A stretch of 64,000 nucleotides of DNA from Cerioporus squamosus. Taxonomy: Eukaryota; Basidiomycota; Agaricomycetes; Polyporales; Polyporaceae. Position numbers and translations under genes: made by a program. The DNA is taken from the NCBI GenBank assembly GCA_022592435.1, contig JABYQS010000002.1, positions 620,001 to 684,000 on the forward strand. Direction: 5' to 3'. The notes beneath the pieces were generated by a model that ran no database searches, was not told where the DNA came from, and saw nothing but the letters and a program-made list of their open reading frames with translations. This document shows, piece by piece, positions 57,910 to 64,000 of this stretch. Every line of letters begins with the position of its first letter. Within the stretch, counting starts at the first letter, position 1.

Positions 57910-59301
57910 ATGCCGGCAGTAGAAACCGCCGCACTGAGCGACGTGCGGCGCACCGTCTTGCTGACGACCGTCCACAACCTCCATGACACTCCGAACTTCC
58001 TAGCGTCCCCAGTCTCCACCGCCGCACGCAAGACGACGCAGGCTCTCGATATCATCATCCTCTCGCCCTTCTTCAACCCACCCCCAGACCACGATGGTCC
58101 TGCCGCTAACACCAACACCAGCTCGAGACCAGATGCAAACCAACTCGCTCACCTGGGCGCGGACGCCCCGGGGATCTCGCGCACGGCGTACTGGGACGAC
58201 GTGCAGCGGCTGCTGACGTTCGTGTACGTGCAGGCGACGAAGGTTGCGCAGGACATGGGCAAGATCCTGCTCGACGTCGACGTGCTCCTCAAGGGCATCG
58301 CGGAGCCGTTCCCCGAGCAGATCGTCCGCGACGCGGAGCGCATATTCACCGGTGAGTACAACAAGTCTTGACCCGCCCCCCATCTTCCGCCATGCAGTGT
58401 GTTATGTGCCTCCGAGTACAAGTGTCTGCGTGCGTGGGGAGGCGATCTTGCTAAACCCGCTGTTCCAGTGACCCCGCACGACACCGCGCTCCCTACGCTC
58501 CCCGCATCCGTAGAGCAGCGTCGGGCGGAGATCGTAGTCCTCCAGCCGGACGAACATCCCTTACACACCCCTGCACCCCCGCCCCCTCCGGTGGACCCGT
58601 CCGTCCCGCCGCTGTACCCGGTCGTTGCCCTCGGTGGGACATTCGACCACCTCCACGCAGGCCACAAGATCCTGCTCAGCATGGGCGCATGGATCGCCAA
58701 GGAGAAGCTCATCATCGGGATAACAGGCACGTCTCGCTTCCTCCTCCACGTCCCTGCCATGCCATGCCATCCCTCAGCTCAGCTCAGTCACTAATCCCAC
58801 ACACAACACCATAACAGACGACGCGCTCCTGGGCAAGAAAGAGTACAAGGAGGTCCTGGAGCCGCTCTCCGTGCGGACCGCGCGCACGCGCGCGTTCCTC
58901 GAGCTGTTCAAGCCCGAGATCGTCTACGACCTTGTCCCCCTCAACGACGTGTACGGCCCGACTGGCTGGGATCCGAACGTGCAGGCCCTCGTCGTGAGCA
59001 AGGAGACGCTCCCGGGCGCCGCGTCCAGTGAGTTTTCCCTCTGCGTGTTCTCGTCCGCTCCAGGGTGCGCTCGTTGCTCACAGAAGCCGAATGCACTTAC
59101 TTCATAGTCGACAAGCGGCGAAAGGAGCTCTCGCTGCCCGCCCTGCGGACGTTCGTGATCGACGTGATCTCCGCTACAGAGTCGAGCGTGGACGCGGAAG
59201 ACGCGGCGCTCCTCAAGACAGCCAAAATGAGTAGCACGTACATCCGCGAGTGGATCGTCAGGAACCGGGGCAGCAACACGGAAGCGCATTCATCGCCGTG
59301 A
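57910..59301 (+). CDS. CAB4: Phosphopantetheine adenylyltransferase (CoA synthesis)
   Basis: Adds AMP to 4'-phosphopantetheine to give dephospho-CoA. A fungal N-terminal region of ~200 residues (DVRRTVLLTTVHNLHDTPNF, KILLDVDVLLKGIAEPF) precedes the nucleotidyltransferase domain. The domain opens with VALGGTFDHLHAGHKILLS, which carries the GTFDxxHxGH nucleotide-binding motif. Then KEKLIIGITDDALL, EPLSVRTARTRAFLELFKPE, PTGWDPNVQALVVSKETLPG and KMSSTYIREWIV (the conserved SST-R substrate motif). Introns after RIFT, after IGIT and after AAS. No dephospho-CoA kinase domain is fused, as in yeast Cab4 and unlike animal COASY. Confidence 0.88.
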
Positions 59302-60251
59302 CGTTGACGTACAATCAACTCTACGAAGGCTCAATAGGATTCAAGGGAAATCAGGCGGACGAACTCAGCAGTAGTGTACGACAATTGTAATATTATGGAC
59401 TGGCAGCTCTGCCGAAATGCCATTCGCGTCTCCATTGGGGAGCACGCTCGGTCTGCATCTGCACGCGAGAAAGAAGATGTGTTTTAATCCGTTTGTTTCG
59501 ATTGATTGGTGAATACGCCCGGCCGCGTTCTGCGACGGGCACAAGAGCTCTGATACATACAACGAATGGCACTAAGACTAGTGGTACTTAGTAGCGGCAG
59601 GCACTCCATCCGTGCGAGAGAGAGAGATCGAGAGTAGAAGGGAGGTGGGGTTCGAGCAAGAAGAGGGCAATCGGGATATAGCGATGGTGATGAGGCATGT
59701 AGTTTGAGACCAGAGATGGGGTCCCAGAGAGGAGAGAGATGTGGGACGGTATGCACTAGAGACGAGGAGATGAGAAGGAACCGGGTACGTTCAGAGAAGA
59801 TAAGACGGGAGAGAAAATGCGGCTGTCCTAGATGCACAATAAGTGATTAGATGGCACGATCGGAGGGGGAGCGCTGGGAAGCGCGAACAGACAGGCAGGA
59901 AGAAACGGACACGGACACAGAAACAGGGAATAGCGTGCGTGGAAATACAGGTAAGGTCCAATTATTCCAACCAGTGTGTGCAGGGGAGGAGCGCGAATAA
60001 GAGAGTACGAACGGGGAGATAGCGATGCAGGGGTAGGGACACGCACAGAAGAGCCATAAGTCAATGTACATCCAGGAAGGAACAGGAAGAGATGAGAGAG
60101 AGAAACAGAAACAGAAAAGAGTAGAACAGGGGGGAACAACCGAAACCCGGAGAAGTAGTTCGCAAGGACGCACGCACACCATAATGATAGGGGAGACTCC
60201 CACAGCCCACGGCCAGTGTCCGCCTGCACATCGACACCCTCCTCGACGACA
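59302..60251. other. Convergent spacer with strong purine/pyrimidine strand bias
   Basis: No gene. From about 59.6 to 60.15 kb the plus strand is very rich in A and G (for example GAGAGAGAGA near 59620 and near 60095), so long open frames on the minus strand are compositional. Confidence 0.65.
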
Positions 60252-63211
60252 CTACGACGGGGCCCCGAGCGCCGCCAGGTCGATGAACCGCGTCACGCGC
60301 TTCATCGCCATCGTGTTCCGATTGCCCGCGCCGCCAAACACGTCGTCGTACGCCTCGTCCTCGTCCTCGTCGCGCTCGCGCATCGCCTTCTGCACGTGCC
60401 GCTCGCACAGCATGCGCCCGTCGAGCTCGTAGTACTCCACGAGCCGCTCCGTGCACCCGCGGTACTCGCACAGGAAGTGCTCGGGGTGGTACCGGTCACC
60501 CGCATGCGACACCGCGCACGGCCCCTCGATCGGCTGGCCGCAGCGCGCGGCCGCGCAGAGGGAGTTGTTCGCCTCGTGATAGTGGTATGCGCAGAACGGC
60601 TTCCCGTCGTAGACGTAGAAGCTCTTATCGGGAAATGGTTTCTACGGTGTGGGGAGGAGAGGATAACATGTGAGCACAGGGGCCAAGAACGCGGTAAGGC
60701 GGGAGGGACAAAGGAGAACACACCTCGCACGTGAAGCAGCTAAAGCACTCCCGGTGCCACTTCCCCTTAAGCTGGCCATCGGACGACGACACGGCCTGTT
60801 TTTCGATCGTTTTGTTACAACGCCGACACTGTGAACGCGCGCAAGCGGAGGAGCCCGCCATGACATCAGCACACAATGCAACAAGTCTCGAACACCCGCG
60901 GCACGCGCCGCGCGCACCACAAAGCAAGACGCACCTTCGGCAGATACATATTCTTCCAGCACTTGTCGCAGAGCACATTCCCGCCTTCCATCTGGATCCA
61001 CCGCCCGTCCTCGATCGTCTTCTCGCACCGCACGCACGCCCTCGTCGCTGGCCGCCTCTGTGTACTCCTCCGCTGCTCAAGCCGCCCCGACGACAGCGTC
61101 GGGCTTGTGTGTGAGCGCATCGGCACCTTCGGTGACTTGGAGACGCTGTCGCGCTGGGCCTCTGCAAATGGTCGTGAGCTCGTGCTTGTCGTGGGGACGC
61201 CGGGCTCTCTTCGAACAGTGTCTCCATCGCACGCTCGAGCGCCCCGGTGGACTTGGCGATCGTCCGCGACGTCGACGCCGACAGACTGCGCTGGGGTAGT
61301 CGAGGGGACTCGGTCGAAGAGGAAGAGGACGAATACTTGCTCTCGCTGTTGGTCATCGACGGGAACCGAACCTTGCCTTCGGTTGCTGGGGCAGTCGCCT
61401 TGGAATCCGGCTTCTTGGCCGGGGTAGCAATCGGCTGCGGACTTGCCCGCAATGGTATATCCAGGTCGTCCTCGTCGTCGGAATTCGCGTAAGCAAGCCC
61501 GTCGTAGCTGCTGTCGGAAGATGCTGGTGAAACTGGGGATGGCTCCGTGGAACCTGAGGCCTTCGCGGTGTCCACTGCCGGCAGCTTGTTCTTGAACTTC
61601 TCGAAGAACGGCAGGCGAGGGGTGGAAGGCTGTTCTGCTGCTGCCGGTGCCTTCGGGACTTCCTGGGGAGGCGACAGAACCCGGTCTCGAAGACTGTGAA
61701 CGCTAATCGGGCTCGTAGGGGAAGATGCGATTCCTGCCGCCTGCGTCGGAGTGATGTTTGGAGACATTCTTGCATTAGGTGAGGAAAGACCGGCCAAGAT
61801 TGGCGATTTCTGGGAGTAAGGAGAGTGGGGCGACATAGAAGCAGTGCCAGACCCAGGAGAGAGTGGTGGCGTAGTAGCAGCTGGACGCATATAGTCGGTT
61901 AGAAATATTCTACCAGTACAGGGCGACAAACTCACCATAGCGTGTGGCAGAAGCAATGTCGAGGAAACGGGGCGCATTCGCCCGTCGGCCGTCCATTCCC
62001 TGGTTGGGCACCATGGCGTTGGGATCCGGGCTCATTGGCGAAGCAGGACCCATAGTCGAAGTGAACATCGCCACGCGAGCGGCAGCAGCGAATCCACGCC
62101 GACCGACACCTGCCATGCCCGCCTCGCCACCGCTCTTCGTGTCCGGTTCTCGAGCGGGCGGCGTGCCAAGCGGGGGAGTCGCAGCGGGCGGGGGCGCACC
62201 TCCCATGAAGGGACGCTGGCTCTCAGCCGACGTCCGCCGCATCTGGTCCATGGAAGGACGCGCTCGATCCGTCGAGGGCCGCATCTGATCCATAGACGGA
62301 CGCATGCTCGCCGCCGACGGCGCACGCATCCGCACTGGGTCGTTCGCCGGTGTCCTCGAGCGCATGTCGGTTGAGTAGATGATCTCCGGTCCCTGGTCGA
62401 ATGACGGTCGCATGCTCGCGTTCGTGCCCGCTCTTGAACGACTGGGAGGAGACACGGACGTTCCTGGAGGTGGGCCGGCGAACGGATCGTATCGTGGGCC
62501 GGCGAAAGGTGCAGGATTTGACTGGGCGGGTTGGCGTGCGCCTCCTTGTGGACCGTTCGCCATGAGGCCTGGACGCAGGCTTGCGGAAGACGGTGCTCGC
62601 GGACGGAGGGCAGTCGTACCCGGGGCAGCGATGTTGCTGCGACCGGGCGTACCTGATCTGTCCATGCCCGGGGACGTACGCGCTGCGAGTGCAGCGGGCA
62701 CATCGGACGGACGTGAGGGCGGCGGGACTTGCGGAGAGGGGACCCGACGCGGGTCTGACGGGCCAGGATTGGAGGGAAACGGTACTCTGTCTGTACTCGG
62801 CCTGCCATCTCGCGCGAGAGGACTCGGAACGCGTTCTGGGCGACTGTCTCCGCTCCGAACACTCAAGGACGAGGCTGATGACGGGGCACGGGGGCGACCG
62901 ATGGACTGAAGGGGCGCGGGGCTCTTCTGGCGCGACGGGCCTTGAGAGATAGAAGACGTACGTGGGGGACTCTGAGCTGGTGGCGGGCCGTTCAAGTAGC
63001 CCTGGAGCTTGGCGGGCAGGAGGGCTGCCACGGATCGGGGAGACTGGGGCGGTCTGAGGGCGGGAATTTGTGGGACAGGCGGGACGGGGGCGCAGACATG
63101 GTCTCCGAGGTCTGTGATGCGTACGGGCTGGTTGCAATTGGAACACTTGACTGTGGGCAAGATCTGGGATATACGCTCCGAAGCGGGAGCGGGAGCGACG
63201 AGTTGGGCCAT
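60252..63211 (-). CDS. Three-LIM-domain protein, paxillin/Pxl1-like layout
   Basis: LIM proteins are zinc-bound scaffolds for actin, polarity and Rho signalling. The N terminus carries one CxxC pair (KCSNCNQPVRITDLGDHVC). A long Ser/Pro/Arg linker follows, with repeats around ASMRPSMDQMRPSTDRAR. The C-terminal LIM modules are CVRCEKTIEDGRWIQ with LCDKCWKNMYLPKC, CRRCNKTIEKQAV with HRECFSCFTCE, and SFYVYDGKPFCAYHYHEANN with CAAARCGQPIEGPC and HPEHFLCEYRGC. A charged tail ends VTRFIDLAALGAPS. Introns around 61,900, 60,950, 60,830 and 60,650. Near 61,210-61,225 the frame slips by one base between METLFEE and PGVPTTSTSSRPFAEA; one missing base fits. The role is inferred by analogy with Pxl1. Confidence 0.72.
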
Positions 63212-63616
63212 TAAACGAGTGTGCTGAGACGGGAAGCCAGGGTGGGCGGGGAAGGAGGAGGAGAGGGAGCGTCGAGCCGGACGACGGTCGGGAGGAGGGA
63301 GACGAGGCGGAGGCAGATATTACGGGGCAGAACTAGTAGAGTAGATAGTACTGGGCAGACATGCTCGAATCAGTACAGCACAACAACCGGTCTCCACTAG
63401 CGCGCGACAACCATTTGTTCCTCCACGTGCACGTCCCCCATTCCTCCGCCGCCCGTCCTCCCTCCTCTGCCAGTCACACAAAAGCGTGTCCAGACCGGCT
63501 GGAGACGCGCCTCTCCCGCCGACGCACCCGCTTCCGGCGGACTGAGCGGGCGTAGAGGAGATTGGGAGCAGCTCGGGCAGACAGCGCAGCAGCGACATTG
63601 CCAGGAATAGCCGAGG
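63212..63616. promoter_or_regulatory. Upstream region between LIM gene and the right-edge gene
   Basis: 405 bp between divergent starts, assuming the right-edge gene begins at 63617. No motif assigned. Confidence 0.3.
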
Positions 63617-64000
63617 ATGCGAGCGTCGAAGATCAGACTCCCTGCTTCGGACTGGACGCTCGCCCGTCGCCAGCCAATGGCCACCGCCGATCCGCCTTCA
63701 TCGACGCGGCAGAACTCGCTCCGACTGCCCATCGAGATCCTCAGATCCTTACCCTGCGGCCCGCCCCGCAGTCTCTGCCCGCCCTCCGACCCGCTCACCT
63801 CTGGCGGGGACGCTGTGAGTACGCCTGCCTCGACAGCCACCACCGGGCAGGCGCACTCGACGCCGCGCACGCTGCTCGAATGCACACTAGTCTCTGATTG
63901 TGATTGACCTATTTGCATGATCAACCTGCGCGCACACGACGTGCTTCTCATCAGCGCCCTTGTGGCTGCAGACCAGATTCCCTCTCAGCCTCTCCTCGGC
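63617..64000 (+). CDS. Probable 5' end of a gene cut by the window edge
   Basis: A frame starting MRASKIRLPASDWTLARRQP is open to 63907 and may be followed by an intron ending GGCTGCAG at about 63970. The sequence is Ser/Pro/Arg-rich and no family is visible, so the start, strand and existence of the gene are all uncertain. Confidence 0.25.

Noticed and set aside
59484..60229. Two minus-strand open frames rich in Ser, Leu, Pro and Phe
   Set aside because: Explained by the pyrimidine-rich strand of the convergent spacer; no start context, no family.
62223..63146. 307-codon minus-strand frame in the LIM gene
   Set aside because: Out-of-frame shadow of the Ser/Pro-rich linker of the LIM protein.
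1..64000. CRISPR arrays, transposons, proviral genes
   Set aside because: No regularly spaced repeats, no reverse transcriptase, transposase, integrase or capsid-like frames were seen on either strand.

Overview
This window is nuclear DNA from a filamentous basidiomycete. It is most likely an Agaricomycete, and a wood-decay lineage such as Polyporales is plausible. The evidence is GC-rich compact coding sequence, genes split by many short introns (about 45-70 nt, usually GTRNGT...YAG), a glyoxal-oxidase-type copper radical oxidase, several F-box genes, and fungal Tim17-like, DUF3074 and ATG15 genes. I see no CRISPR array, insertion sequence, provirus or secondary-metabolite cluster.

Layout. 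0-6 kb: 3' part of a copper radical oxidase, an intron-containing tRNA-Arg(CCU) on the minus strand, and a WD40/coiled-coil protein matching NEDD1. 6-13.6 kb: a short kinase-like remnant, the DNA-repair nuclease FAN1, and a tandem pair of hemerythrin (HHE) genes of which the first is decayed. 13.9-20.2 kb: a bromodomain protein of BRD7/9 type, a cysteine-rich two-pass membrane protein and a polytopic membrane protein. 20.6-27.7 kb: an F-box gene, a cryptic unassigned gene, an F-box/LRR-like gene and a Tim17/22/23-like protein. 28-34 kb: Mediator subunit MED16, proteasome assembly chaperone 3 and a WDR53-like protein. 34-45 kb: a glutamine-synthetase-like ligase, a DUF3074 protein, a third F-box gene, mitochondrial ribosomal protein bL27m, SKP1 and the mRNA capping guanylyltransferase. 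45-64 kb: a hypothetical protein, a gene-poor 2.4 kb, an SRPK-like kinase, guanine deaminase, the autophagy lipase ATG15, a four-pass membrane protein, phosphopantetheine adenylyltransferase, a three-LIM protein, and the start of a further gene at the right edge.

The genes are a mostly conserved housekeeping set arranged in divergent and tandem pairs. There is no evident pathway cluster, although SKP1 lies near three genes whose F-box products would bind it. The most striking whole-window signal is technical. At least six otherwise conserved reading frames are interrupted by what looks like one missing base, often in a short homopolymer. This points to indel errors in the assembly rather than mass pseudogenisation. 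I did not find a convincing new multi-gene system. The best leads are the fungal NEDD1, the decayed HHE duplicate, the cysteine-rich membrane protein and the unassigned coding-like segment at 23.9-25.0 kb.
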